Positions 40,959 to 50,322 are shown, counted from the first letter of the stretch. The stretch is DNA of 64,000 bases from Actinospica sp035493475 (GCA_035493475.1 DATJIF010000170.1:124001-188000); one strand, 5' to 3'. Numbers and translations are program-made. Notes: generated by a model from the letters alone, not told the origin.

Positions 40959-42059
40959 ATGACCCGCTCCCCCGCCGAGGCCGCGATCCAGCGGCCGCCC
41001 GCCGAACTGCGCTTCGCCGCCGAGCTCGACCGGCTCGCCGCCGCCGACCAGGGGCACCGGCCGCCCGGCTGGCGGCTGAGCCTGCAGGCCGTGCGCGCCT
41101 TCGTGGTCGGCGACCCGAAACTGGGCGTGACCCGCAAGTTCGTCGGCGACCCGGCGCTGGTGGACCGCGCCCTGGTCAGCCTGGCCACCAGCAGAGGCCT
41201 GATGCTGGTCGGCGAGCCCGGCACGGCCAAGTCGCTGCTCAGCGAGCTGATCGCGGCGGCCGTGTGCGGCACGTCCACGCTGACCATCCAGGGCGGCGCG
41301 GCGACCACCGAGGACCAGATCAAGTACGGCTGGAACTACGCGCTGCTGGTCTCCGAGGGGCCGAGCGAACGGGCGCTGGTGCCGGCGCCGCTGCTGCGCG
41401 GCATGGCCGAGGGCCTGATCGTGCGCTTCGAGGAGATCACCCGCTGTCCGCTGGAGGTGCAGGACACGCTGCTGTCGCCGCTGTCCGAGCGCGCCCTCGC
41501 GGTACCGGAGCTGGGCGCCGCGGGCACGGTCTTCGCCCGCGCGGGCTTCAACGTGATCGCGACGGCGAACACCCGGGACCGCGGCGTGAACGAGATGAGC
41601 GCGGCGCTCAAGCGGCGGTTCAACTTCGAGACCGTGTTCCCGATCCCCGACTTCGAGACCGAACTCGCGCTCGTCGAGGAGGAGTCCGCGCGGCTGCTCG
41701 ATGCCTCGGGCGTGGCAGTGCCGCCGCGCCGGGACGTGCTGGAGGTGCTGGTCGGCGCCTTCCGCGACCTGCGCTCGGGGGTGACCGAGGACGGCTCGCC
41801 GCTGGACCGGCCGTCCGCGGTGATGAGCACGGCCGAGGCGGTGTCCGTGGCGCACGCCGTGGGCCTGCGCGGCTGGTTCCTGCGCGGCGAGCCCGGCGAC
41901 GCGGCCGACCTGGTGGCGAGCCTGGCCGGGACGGTCGCGAAGGACAACGCGGACGACCTCGCGCGGCTGCGGCGCTACCTGGAGAAGCAGGCGCGGGCGC
42001 GCGGCGAGGGGCCGTGGCGCGACCTGCACGAGGCGCGGCACCTGCTCCCGCAGAGCTGA
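40959..42059 (+). CDS. MoxR-family AAA+ ATPase (YehL-like)
   Basis: A 366-residue AAA+ protein: Walker A GEPGTAKS (about 85-92), Walker B LIVRFEEI (about 148-155, with Glu-Glu in place of Asp-Glu), sensor 1 VIATANTRDRGVNEMSAALKRRF and a C-terminal helical lid. This arrangement, with the NEMSAAL loop, is that of the MoxR group that works with VWA-domain partners as a metal-insertion or remodelling chaperone. It starts 7 bases after the DUF4132 stop. E. coli YehL is the closest functional analogue by neighbourhood; the exact client is unknown. Confidence 0.93.
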   Translation: MTRSPAEAAIQRPPAELRFAAELDRLAAADQGHRPPGWRLSLQAVRAFVVGDPKLGVTRKFVGDPALVDRALVSLATSRGLMLVGEPGTAKSLLSELIAAAVCGTSTLTIQGGAATTEDQIKYGWNYALLVSEGPSERALVPAPLLRGMAEGLIVRFEEITRCPLEVQDTLLSPLSERALAVPELGAAGTVFARAGFNVIATANTRDRGVNEMSAALKRRFNFETVFPIPDFETELALVEEESARLLDASGVAVPPRRDVLEVLVGAFRDLRSGVTEDGSPLDRPSAVMSTAEAVSVAHAVGLRGWFLRGEPGDAADLVASLAGTVAKDNADDLARLRRYLEKQARARGEGPWRDLHEARHLLPQS

Positions 42060-42077
42060 GAGCGGCGGCAGATCTCC

Positions 42078-44384
42078 ATGACCGTCACCTACATCGGCGT
42101 GCGCCACCACAGCCCCGCGTGCGCGCGCCTGGTGAAGCGCACGATCGAGCGGCTGCGGCCCGCGCACGTGCTGATCGAGGGCCCGGCCGACATGAACGAG
42201 CGGATGGGCGAGCTCTTCCTGCGGCACACCCTGCCGATCGCCGTGTTCAGCAGCGGTCCCGGCGTCGCGTCCTTCGCACCCTTCTGCGCGTACTCGCCGG
42301 AGTGGGCCGCGCTCGTGGCGGGCAAGGCGGCGAAGGCCCAGCAGCGGTTCATCGACCTGCCCGCCTGGCATCCGGCGTTCCACGAGCAGGCCAACCGGTA
42401 CGCGGACGTCGAACTGCACTACGCGGCCGCGCTGGAGAAGCTGCTCGACCGCATGCAGGCCTCGAACGCGGACGAACTGTGGGACCGCCTGTTCGAGGTC
42501 GAAGACGAGGACGGTCTCGAGGAGCGGCTGACCGCGTACTTCGACCTGCTACGCGGCGACCTCGAAGCCAGCGAGCGCGACGAGGTCCGCGAACGCTACA
42601 TGGCACGCTGGATCCGCGCGGCAGTCGCAGATGCCGGAGACCGACCAGTCGTAGTAGTCACCGGCGGCTTCCACACCCCCGCACTACGCCGACTAGCCGA
42701 ATCCCCGGACGAGTCAGACGAAGGCTGGCCGGAGATCCCCGCCCCCGAGGACGGCGCCGAAGTCTCCAGCTACCTGGTCCCCTACTCGTTCCGCCGCCTC
42801 GACGCGTTCAGCGGCTACCAGTCCGGCATGCCCTCCCCCGAGTACTACCAACTCCTCTGGGAGCACGGCCCGAAGGTGGCGGCGGACGCCCTGACCCGCT
42901 CCGTGGCGCGGCGGCTGCGCGACCGTGGCCAGCCCGCGTCCACCGCCGACCTGATCGCGGCACGCACGCAGGCCGAGGGTCTCGCACGGCTGCGCGGCAA
43001 CCGGCTGCCGACCCGCGTGGACCTGCTCGACGGGCTCGTCAGCGCCCTGGTGTCGGAAGACCTCGACCAGCCGGTGCCGTGGAGCACGCGCGGCACGCTG
43101 CGGCCGGGCGCGCATCCGGCCGTCGTCGAGATGGTCGCGGCGATCAGCGGCGACCGCGTCGGCAAGCTGCACGCCAAGACCCCGGCGCCGCCCCTGGTCC
43201 ACGACGTGCTCGCCGAACTCGAACGCATGGGCCTCGCCGACTTCAAGGGCACCCTCGAACTCGACCTCACCGACCCGACGTCGCTCGACCGAAGCAGAAT
43301 TCTGCACCGGCTGCGCGTGCTCGGCATCCCCGGCTTCGAGCGCGAGTCCGGCCCGGCGAGCGGCCTCGACCCGGAGTTCCACGAACTCTGGGAGATCGGC
43401 GCCCGCGCGAACCGCCGCTCGGCCGCGCTCATCGAGGCCGGCGCGTACGGCGCGACCCTGGCCGACGCGGCAGCCGCAATCCTCGAAAGGCGCGCGTCGG
43501 ACGAAGCCGGAGTCGCGGACCTCGCGAACGTCCTGTTCGACACAGTGCTCTGCGGTCTCTCCCAGGCCGCGACCCGCCTGCTGGCGATCATTTCCACCGA
43601 GCTGAAGACGGCCCCTTTCGGCAGCGGAGACCTGGGCCCACTCGGCGCAGTCCTAGCCGCCGCCCTCGGCCTCTGGCGGCACGACCGCCTGTTCCAGGTC
43701 TCCCGCAGCGCAAGCCTCGCCCAGGTGATTTCCGCCGCCGCGGACCGCGTACTCGCCCTGGCCCAAACCGTGACCGGCCCAGACGCCCCAGCAGATCCGG
43801 CTCGACTCTCCGCGCTGGTCGCCCTGCGCGACGCCGTCCGCCACGCCGACCACGTCCTAGCCGTAGACCAGGCCGAGGTCACGACCGTAGCCGAGCGCCT
43901 GGCCCGAGACCTCCAAGCGCCCCCCGACCTACGAGGCGCCGCCCTAGGTCTGTCCTGGAGCCTGACAACCGATCAGGACACGCACCACGCAGCCCTACCC
44001 CCCGGTATAACGCTCCGTCACCTAGGCGACTGGCTGGCGGGCCTCTTCGTACTCGCCCGCGAACAGGCAGCCACCCCCGAACTGATCGGAGTCCTCGACG
44101 ACCTGGTGACCACCGGGATGGCCGAAGACGAGTTCCTGGCCGCACTCCCCGCACTACGGATGGCGTTCGAATACTTCCCGCCCCGCGAGAAGGAGACCGT
44201 CGCGCAACGCCTCCTCGAACGCCGCGGCCTTCGCGGAGACGCCCGCGGCCTCCTGCGCACCGCCGTCTCCCCGGAAGTTCACATGCACGCGCGCAACCTG
44301 GAACGGGCCGCCCTCGCCGACCTCATCGGAACAGGCCTGCTCTCCGCCGACGCAGAAAAGACCATCCAGGAGGTCCGCGCATGA
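42078..44384 (+). CDS. DUF5682 (YehM-like) protein with TraB/TIKI-like N-terminus
   Basis: A 768-residue soluble protein, near the length of E. coli YehM. The N-terminal 250 residues carry a metal-ligand-like pattern: TYIGVRHHSPACARLV (4-19), VLIEGPADM (about 31-39), a mid-domain AWHPAFHEQAN and VVVVTGGFHTPALRRLA (about 191-207). The spaced G-x-R-H-H, E-G and G-x-x-H motifs resemble the TraB/EreA/TIKI hydrolase fold. The rest (about 300-768) is helical. From about 42640 onward third-position A and CTA/GTA codons become clearly more common. The stop overlaps the VWA start as ATGA (44381-44384). Enzymatic assignment is my inference. Confidence 0.85.
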   Translation: MTVTYIGVRHHSPACARLVKRTIERLRPAHVLIEGPADMNERMGELFLRHTLPIAVFSSGPGVASFAPFCAYSPEWAALVAGKAAKAQQRFIDLPAWHPAFHEQANRYADVELHYAAALEKLLDRMQASNADELWDRLFEVEDEDGLEERLTAYFDLLRGDLEASERDEVRERYMARWIRAAVADAGDRPVVVVTGGFHTPALRRLAESPDESDEGWPEIPAPEDGAEVSSYLVPYSFRRLDAFSGYQSGMPSPEYYQLLWEHGPKVAADALTRSVARRLRDRGQPASTADLIAARTQAEGLARLRGNRLPTRVDLLDGLVSALVSEDLDQPVPWSTRGTLRPGAHPAVVEMVAAISGDRVGKLHAKTPAPPLVHDVLAELERMGLADFKGTLELDLTDPTSLDRSRILHRLRVLGIPGFERESGPASGLDPEFHELWEIGARANRRSAALIEAGAYGATLADAAAAILERRASDEAGVADLANVLFDTVLCGLSQAATRLLAIISTELKTAPFGSGDLGPLGAVLAAALGLWRHDRLFQVSRSASLAQVISAAADRVLALAQTVTGPDAPADPARLSALVALRDAVRHADHVLAVDQAEVTTVAERLARDLQAPPDLRGAALGLSWSLTTDQDTHHAALPPGITLRHLGDWLAGLFVLAREQAATPELIGVLDDLVTTGMAEDEFLAALPALRMAFEYFPPREKETVAQRLLERRGLRGDARGLLRTAVSPEVHMHARNLERAALADLIGTGLLSADAEKTIQEVRA

Positions 44385-45541
44385 GCAACGTGGACGTGGA
44401 CCCCGGCCTCGAACGCTGGCGCCTCATCCTCGGCGAAGCGGCCGACCGCAACCTGCCGGTCGACGCCAACAGCGAGGCACACCGCCGCGACGCCGCACTC
44501 GACTGGCTCTACGGCCGCGACGGCGAGCTACGTCGGCGCGGCATCCGACGCGGCGGCTCAGCCAAGCCCGGCGACCCCCGACGCGGCGGCAACGAGGCCT
44601 CGCAGCTGACCGTCGTGGACTGGCTCGACGCGATCCACCAGCTCTTCCCGCGCGTGACCGTGGAACGCCTGGAGCGCGACGCCGTGGAGCGCTACGGCAT
44701 CGACGAGATCCTGACCGACCCCGAACTGCTCCAGCGCATCGAACCGAGCCCGTCGCTGCTGCGCGCCATCCTGCGTACCAAGCACCTGATGAACCCGCAG
44801 GTCCTCGCCCTGGCCCGGCGCATCGTCGAGCAAGTGGTCCGAGACCTGCTCGAACGGCTACGCCCCGAGATGCAGGCGGCCTTCCACGGCACCCGCGCCC
44901 CGAAGCCGAGCCGCGCACGCCTGGCCCGCGACTTCGACTTCCACGGAACCGTCCGGGCCAACCTCGCGCACTACCAACCAGAACACCGCAGGCTCCTGAT
45001 CGAGCAACCGCGTTTCCACTCCCGCACCAAGCGCCGCCTGGAGACCTGGCAGCTGATCCTCCTCGTGGACCAGTCCGGCTCGATGCTCGGCTCGGTGATC
45101 CACAGCGCCGTCACGGCCGCCTGCCTCTGGAACCTGCCCGGCCTGCGCACCCACCTGATCGCCTTCGACACGAGCGTCGTCGACCTCACCGCCGACGTGA
45201 CCGATCCCGTCGAACTCCTGATGAAGGTCCAACTCGGCGGCGGCACCGACGTGGCCCGCGCCGTGGCGTACGCGCGCGAACTGGTCGACAATCCTCGCCG
45301 CGCGATCGTCGCCGTGATCTCAGACTTCTACGAGGGCGGCGACCGCGTAAGGCTCATCGAGGAGGTACGCGCCCTGGTCCAGCAGGGCACGACCGTCCTG
45401 GGCCTGGCCGCGCTGGACGAGGAGGCGTACCCCGCGTACGACCGCTCGACCGCTCAGCAGTTGGCCAACGTGGGCGCGCACGTCGGCGCCATGACACCGG
45501 GCGAACTCGCCGAGTTCGTGGCGGAAAGGCTAGGCCGATGA
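44381..45541 (+). CDS. VWA-domain protein (YehP-like)
   Basis: A 386-residue protein. The N-terminal half (about 1-220) is helical. The C-terminal von Willebrand A domain has the MIDAS D-x-S-x-S in LILLVDQSGSMLGSV (about 224-238), the conserved Thr in QLGGGTDVARAVAYA and an Asp in VISDFYEGGD. In MoxR systems the VWA protein is the partner that contacts the AAA ring via the metal site. Both its ends overlap neighbours by 4 bases (ATGA at 44381 and 45538), so the DUF5682, VWA and SWIM products are probably made in fixed ratio. The assignment is clear; the client of the complex is unknown. Confidence 0.94.
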   Translation: MSNVDVDPGLERWRLILGEAADRNLPVDANSEAHRRDAALDWLYGRDGELRRRGIRRGGSAKPGDPRRGGNEASQLTVVDWLDAIHQLFPRVTVERLERDAVERYGIDEILTDPELLQRIEPSPSLLRAILRTKHLMNPQVLALARRIVEQVVRDLLERLRPEMQAAFHGTRAPKPSRARLARDFDFHGTVRANLAHYQPEHRRLLIEQPRFHSRTKRRLETWQLILLVDQSGSMLGSVIHSAVTAACLWNLPGLRTHLIAFDTSVVDLTADVTDPVELLMKVQLGGGTDVARAVAYARELVDNPRRAIVAVISDFYEGGDRVRLIEEVRALVQQGTTVLGLAALDEEAYPAYDRSTAQQLANVGAHVGAMTPGELAEFVAERLGR

Positions 45542-47496
45542 CCACGACCCGCACCGACCTGCTCTCGCTCACCGAAGACGCCCTAGCCGCCCTGGCCAAC
45601 CGTGGCCTGGTCAAGCGCGCCGCCAAAGAACTAGCCGCCGGCACCGGCGCCACCCTCACCATCACCGACGACGGCGGAATCGAAGCAACATTCCCCGACG
45701 GCACGCGAACCCACCTCCCCCCAGGCACCCCACTATCCGCCGCCACCTGCACCTGCGCGGCCTCCGCCCAATGCAGACATCGCATCGGCCTAGTCCTCGC
45801 CTACCAGTCGACGCACACCCAGGAAGAAAATTCCACCACCTGGTCCCCCGCAGACATTCCCGACGAGACCCTCACCCGAGTCCTAGGCACACGCGCAGTC
45901 GATGCGGCCCGCCACCGGCTCACCTCGGGGTTCGAAGCCGTCGTCCACCGTGGCGCCTCCACAGCCACAGCCCCGCACGTCGAACTCCCCACCTGCACGG
46001 TCACCTTCCACGTGGCAGGCGATCCGTCCTACGCGACAACAGACGCCGCCGAGGCGAAGCGCGCCGAAGCAATCGTGCTAGCCGTCTGGGCCTTCCGCGC
46101 CGCACCCGCCGACGAAAACCACGTAGACGGCATCCACGTCCGCGTAGGCGGCACACCCCAATCACCCAACACCCTCGACCTCACTCCCCTGGACCGTGCC
46201 GCCGAGGTCATCGAGAACCTCCTCCTAGACGGCACCGCACACGCCGGCCCGCTCTCCCTCTCCGGCCTACGCCACGCAGTCCGCGACCTGACCGACGCGT
46301 CGATGCTGTGGCCGGCGGCCGTCGCCGAGGATCTCGCGAACCAGGTCGAGTGGTACGCGCAACGTAACGCGCGCTACGAGATGCGCCGCGCCGCCGAGCT
46401 CATCACCGAATTCCAATCCCGCCGACGAGCAGCCCACACCTCCTCCACACCGGCGTCCGCAATCCTCGGCACCACCGAACCCCAAACCACCGAACTCCGC
46501 CGCGTCCGCCTAGTCGGCCTAGGCTGCCGAGTCGAGGGCGGCACCACCTCCCGCATGGCAGAGCTCTACTTCGCACACCCCCAGGACGGCGCCGTCCTCG
46601 TACTACGAACCTCCTGGGAGTCGGACTCAGAGCCCCTCCGCACCCGCCGGATAGCCCGCTTCCCGCTCTACCAGCTGGCCGCCGCGAACCTGATCTCCGA
46701 CGCCGCCACCCGCAGTGCCAGCCGCGTGATCACCCTAGGCTCGTCCAACGTCGCCAAGACCTCCGTACTCCCAGTCGGCCGCTCCTGGCTGGACCTCCCC
46801 GAACGGCTACTGATCCGCGACTTCAAGGCCCTGGTCGAACGCATCTCCGCACGAGGTCCACGCGCCCTGAGACCACGCGTCGTCGCCGAGGACGTATTCG
46901 TCTTCGTCATCGACACCATCGAGGCCATCGGCTACGACCCCGCCCAGCAGCGCCTGGAAGCCGTAGTCCGCGACGAGCAAGGCACCCAAGCCCTCCTCCG
47001 CGCCGAATACAGCCCCCACGCCCCCGCCGCCCTGAACGCCCTGGCCACCGAGCTCACGACAGACCGATCCGAGCGGCTACTCCTCAGCGCCAACGTCACG
47101 ATCGAGTCAGGCCAAGCCATCCTGCACCCGATCGCCCTCTCCCCCAGCACCGGCGACACCATCCGCGTCCCCGACCTGGAACCCGGCGACGGCTCCACCG
47201 CCCTCCCCGTCCCACCAACCTCCCACCACGAGCACGCCAACCCAATCGCCGGCATCCTCAACCAGACCGCCGACACCCTCGCCGAACACGCCCACCGCGG
47301 CCTAGCCCTGCTAACCGCCCCCGCCCACGCCGCCACCAAACGCCTAGCCCACAACCTCCGCCGCACAGGCCTGATCGCCCTAGCCGCCCTACTAGACGAT
47401 TACGCCCAAGCCCTGGCAACCGAAGACCGCGCCGCCCAACTCAGAACCTGGACCGACGCCTTCATCGCCGCAGAGGCCTGCCGCTCAGCGATCTAG
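45538..47496 (+). CDS. SWIM zinc-finger protein (YehQ-like)
   Basis: A 652-residue protein. A SWIM finger lies at about 78-95 with the pattern C-x-C-x(n)-C-x-H (CTCAASAQCRH), directly after a beta-hairpin (GATLTITDDGGIEATFPDGTRTHL). The rest has no motif I recognise; about 190-640 appear alpha/beta with long Ala/Leu helices. SWIM fingers usually mediate protein or nucleic-acid contacts. It is rich in CTA (Leu) and GTA (Val) codons compared with genes upstream of 42600, a codon style unlike the rest of the window. Last gene of the operon, followed by a strong hairpin. Confidence 0.88.
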   Translation: MTTTRTDLLSLTEDALAALANRGLVKRAAKELAAGTGATLTITDDGGIEATFPDGTRTHLPPGTPLSAATCTCAASAQCRHRIGLVLAYQSTHTQEENSTTWSPADIPDETLTRVLGTRAVDAARHRLTSGFEAVVHRGASTATAPHVELPTCTVTFHVAGDPSYATTDAAEAKRAEAIVLAVWAFRAAPADENHVDGIHVRVGGTPQSPNTLDLTPLDRAAEVIENLLLDGTAHAGPLSLSGLRHAVRDLTDASMLWPAAVAEDLANQVEWYAQRNARYEMRRAAELITEFQSRRRAAHTSSTPASAILGTTEPQTTELRRVRLVGLGCRVEGGTTSRMAELYFAHPQDGAVLVLRTSWESDSEPLRTRRIARFPLYQLAAANLISDAATRSASRVITLGSSNVAKTSVLPVGRSWLDLPERLLIRDFKALVERISARGPRALRPRVVAEDVFVFVIDTIEAIGYDPAQQRLEAVVRDEQGTQALLRAEYSPHAPAALNALATELTTDRSERLLLSANVTIESGQAILHPIALSPSTGDTIRVPDLEPGDGSTALPVPPTSHHEHANPIAGILNQTADTLAEHAHRGLALLTAPAHAATKRLAHNLRRTGLIALAALLDDYAQALATEDRAAQLRTWTDAFIAAEACRSAI

Positions 47497-47512
47497 CCAC
47501 GCATATTTCGCC

Positions 47513-47553
47513 CCGTGGTCCACCTGCGGAACGCCGCCGCAGGTGGACCACGG
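47513..47553. terminator. Bidirectional hairpin terminator, 17-bp stem
   Basis: CCGTGGTCCACCTGCGG pairs perfectly with CCGCAGGTGGACCACGG around a 7-base loop (47530-47536). It lies 17 bases after the SWIM stop and 8 bases after the stop of the convergent epimerase gene, so it can serve both. No T-run follows, as is usual in high-G+C actinomycetes. Confidence 0.85.
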
Positions 47554-47560
47554 AAGCCGG

Positions 47561-48457
47561 TTAGGCGGCGGGGGTGGCGTGGTTGCGCCAGGTGTGTTGG
47601 GGCTGGTAGCCGAGTAGGCGCTTGGCCTTCTCGATGGAGAGGAGCGTCTCGTGTTCCGCTACGGGGCGCTTGAACTCCACGTTGGGGAAGACTTTGGCTG
47701 CCAGGGCGCTGGTTGGGGTGGTCATCACCGTGTCGGGGCTGGCGATGATGAAGACCTCGGAGCCGGGGACGTCGTAGTGCAGGCTCAGGCGGACGGCTTG
47801 GGCTGCGTCACGGGCGTCGATGTAGGACCAGAGGTTCCACTTGCGCAGGAGCGGGTCGGAGTTGAACGAGGGGAAGTCGGCGTAGTCCTCCACGTTCATG
47901 ACGTTGGAGAAGCGGAGGCCGACCAGTTTCGTGTCGGGGATCCAGCGGGCGTATTGGGCGGCCAGCTGCTCCTCCAGGTGCTTGCCCAGGGAGTAGGCGC
48001 TTTCCGGGCGGGCCGGGTACTCCTCGTCTACGGGGAGGTACGGGGGCGGGGTGTCGAAGGGGAGGCCCAGGACGGTCTCGCTCGATGCCCATACGAGGTT
48101 GCGGATTCCGGCGGAGCGGGCTGCCTGGAAGACGTTGTAGGAGCAGGTGATGTTGTTCGCGAAGGTCGCGGAGTTGGTCAGGAGACCTGGGGCCGGGATC
48201 GCGGCGAGGTGCACCACCGCGTCCACGCCGCCGTGGCGGTCGTCGATCGCGGTGAGGGCCTCGACGGTTTGGCCGTAGTTGGTCAGGTCTACCTGGGTGA
48301 AGGGGCAGTTCTGCTTCTCGGGTGAGGGGGCGCGGTCCAGGGCGACCACCTCGTGGCCGTGGTCCAGCAGGTCTTTGACCACGGCTCGGCCCAGTTTTCC
48401 GCTCGAACCCGTTACCGCTACTCGTGCCACCGACTGCGTCTGCGTCTGATCAGCCAC
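47561..48457 (-). CDS. NAD-dependent epimerase/dehydratase (extended SDR)
   Basis: A 298-residue extended short-chain dehydrogenase. The Rossmann motif VTGSSGKLGRAVVKDL (about 14-29) is a G-x-x-G-x-x-G variant, VVHLAAIPAPG follows, and the catalytic Y-x-x-x-K is YSLGK (about 153-157) preceded by a Ser in VWASSETVLG. Such enzymes oxidise or epimerise sugars or sugar nucleotides. It overlaps the end of the second sugar permease by 8 bases, so it is the last gene of the ABC sugar operon and may process the imported sugar. Which sugar is unknown. Confidence 0.88.
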   Translation of the reverse strand: MADQTQTQSVARVAVTGSSGKLGRAVVKDLLDHGHEVVALDRAPSPEKQNCPFTQVDLTNYGQTVEALTAIDDRHGGVDAVVHLAAIPAPGLLTNSATFANNITCSYNVFQAARSAGIRNLVWASSETVLGLPFDTPPPYLPVDEEYPARPESAYSLGKHLEEQLAAQYARWIPDTKLVGLRFSNVMNVEDYADFPSFNSDPLLRKWNLWSYIDARDAAQAVRLSLHYDVPGSEVFIIASPDTVMTTPTSALAAKVFPNVEFKRPVAEHETLLSIEKAKRLLGYQPQHTWRNHATPAA

Positions 48458-49283
48458 GCAAGGCTCCCTTGACCGCGCCCGCCATGAACTGCCGGGCGAA
48501 CAGGACGAATACCAGGACGACCGGCAGCAGGGCGAGCAGCGCGCCGGCCATGATCATACTGTAGTCGGCTCCGTGGGCGGTGTTCAGCTGGGCCAGGGCG
48601 ACCTGCAGGGTGATGCGGTTGGGGTTGACCAGGACGATCAGGGGCCAGATGTAGTCGTTCCAGGCGCCGACGAACGTGTAGATGCCGAGGAACGCCAGGC
48701 CCGGGCGGATGATCGGGAGGCAGACGTGCCAGTACTGGCGGAAGAAGCCGCAGCCGTCCAGCTTGGCCGCCTCCAGCAGTTCGCTGGGCACGGCGCTCGA
48801 GGTGTACTGGCGCATCCAGAAGATGCCGAACGCGTTGGCGGCGGCCGGGACGACGAGTGCGCGCAGGTCGCCCACCCAGTTGAGCTTGACCATGATCTCG
48901 AACTCGGGGATCAGGGCCAGCTGCATCGGGAGCATGAAGGTGAGCAGGAGCAGGCCGAAGAGGAAGCGTTTGCCGGGGAAGTCGTACTTGGCGAACGTGA
49001 ACGCGGCCAGGGAGTCCAGGAACAGGACCAGCGCGGTCGTGCTGACGGCGACGAGCAGGGTGTTGAACATCGAGCCGAAGAAGTCGATGTTGCTGAGCAT
49101 GTGGCTGATGTTCGTGAACAGCTGGCCGCCGAAGATCAGCTTCGGCGGGTTGTGGTAGACGTCGCTGGTGTTGTTCGTGGCCAGGACCACGGTCCAGTAG
49201 AAGGGGAACAGGGACAGCACGACGCCGATCATCAGCGTGCCGTGCAGCAGGATGCCCTTGGTGCGTTTCGACATGGCCGTCAC
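48450..49283 (-). CDS. ABC sugar importer permease 2 (MalG type)
   Basis: A 277-residue inner-membrane protein with six helices. The EAA loop SAVPSELLEAAKLDGCGFFRQYWHVCLPIIRPGLAFLGIYTFVGAWNDYIWP (about 165-215) is the MalG signature. The GTG at 49283 overlaps the stop of permease 1 as GTGA and has AAGGACAG 5 bases upstream; the ATG at 49274 is the alternative. With permease 1 it forms the CUT1-type channel. Confidence 0.94.
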   Translation of the reverse strand: MTAMSKRTKGILLHGTLMIGVVLSLFPFYWTVVLATNNTSDVYHNPPKLIFGGQLFTNISHMLSNIDFFGSMFNTLLVAVSTTALVLFLDSLAAFTFAKYDFPGKRFLFGLLLLTFMLPMQLALIPEFEIMVKLNWVGDLRALVVPAAANAFGIFWMRQYTSSAVPSELLEAAKLDGCGFFRQYWHVCLPIIRPGLAFLGIYTFVGAWNDYIWPLIVLVNPNRITLQVALAQLNTAHGADYSMIMAGALLALLPVVLVFVLFARQFMAGAVKGALRG

Positions 49284-50320
49284 CTGTCCTTCCGCGCGAC
49301 GAGGCGCCAGTTGATCGCCGTGAACAGCACGATCACCAGGAAGGCCGCCCAGGCGATGGCCGCGCCGTAGCCGAAGTTGTTGTTGTCAAAAGCCTGATGG
49401 TAGAAGTACAGGATCAGGGTGAGTCCGGCCTGTCCGGGACCGCCGGAGTTCGGGTTGACCGAGGCGCTGCTGCCGAACAGGACCTGCGGCTCGGTGAAGC
49501 TCTGCAGGCCGGTGACCGTGGAGACGATCACGGTGAACAGGATGATGGGCCGCAGCATCGGGATCGTGATGGAGAAGAACGTCCGGATCGGCCCGGCGCC
49601 GTCCACCTTCGCGGCCTCGTACAGCTCCGGCGGGATCGACTGCATGCCGGCGAGGTAGATGATCGCGTTGTAGCCGGTCCACTGCCAGCTCATCAGGATC
49701 GCGATGACCAGCTTGATCGTCCACGCGTCGCTGAGCCAGTCGACCGTCGGCAGGTGCATCGCGTGCAGCATGACGTTGACCAGGCCGTAGTTCTCGCTGA
49801 AGATCGCGCTGAAGAAGAGCGCGATGGCCACGATCGAGGTCACGCTCGGGATGAAGAAGGCGATGCGGTAGAACGCCGTGAACCGTCTCGTGGCGTTGAT
49901 CAGCGAGGCCAGCACCAGCGACACGAAGAGCATCGGCACCGTGGACAGCACCCAGATGATCAGGGTGTTGCGCAGGGCCAGCCAGAACGTGGAGTCCTTG
50001 ACCAGGAAGCGGAACTGCTGCAGGCCGACGAACTTGATCGCGCCGAGCCCGTCCCAGCTGGTGAAGGCCAGGTAGAGCGAGAACACGATCGGGATGAGCA
50101 GGAAGACCAGGAAGACCAGGTAGAACGGCGAGATCGCGAGGTACTGCGGCCAGAACGAGGCGACGCGCCGCGCCCGCCCCGGCCGCCGGCGTGCGGACGG
50201 GGCGGGACCGGAGGGCGTCCGGGCGCGGGAGGGCCGCGGCGTGTCCCGCGCGATGCGCATGCGCGGGGACGTCCGCTTCGATTCCCGCGGCGCCTGCGCC
50301 GTCGGCCGGGACGAGGACAT
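49280..50320 (-). CDS. ABC sugar importer permease 1 (MalF/UgpA type)
   Basis: A 346-residue inner-membrane protein. A basic, Pro/Ser/Arg-rich cytosolic N-tail (about 1-52) precedes six helices. The EAA loop IPPELYEAAKVDGAGPIRTFFSITIPMLRPIILFTVIVSTV (about 240-280) docks the ATPase. The ATG at 50320 has GGGGGAAG about 8 bases upstream and follows the SBP stop directly. No ATPase gene is in the operon. Confidence 0.94.
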   Translation of the reverse strand: MSSSRPTAQAPRESKRTSPRMRIARDTPRPSRARTPSGPAPSARRRPGRARRVASFWPQYLAISPFYLVFLVFLLIPIVFSLYLAFTSWDGLGAIKFVGLQQFRFLVKDSTFWLALRNTLIIWVLSTVPMLFVSLVLASLINATRRFTAFYRIAFFIPSVTSIVAIALFFSAIFSENYGLVNVMLHAMHLPTVDWLSDAWTIKLVIAILMSWQWTGYNAIIYLAGMQSIPPELYEAAKVDGAGPIRTFFSITIPMLRPIILFTVIVSTVTGLQSFTEPQVLFGSSASVNPNSGGPGQAGLTLILYFYHQAFDNNNFGYGAAIAWAAFLVIVLFTAINWRLVARKDR

Positions 50321-50322
50321 GC

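Noticed and set aside
37457..41323. A 1288-codon minus-strand frame opposite the DUF4132 gene
   Set aside because: Antisense shadow: composition is Arg/Gln/His/Ala low-complexity and no motif is present, whereas the plus frame has family motifs and ribosome binding sites.
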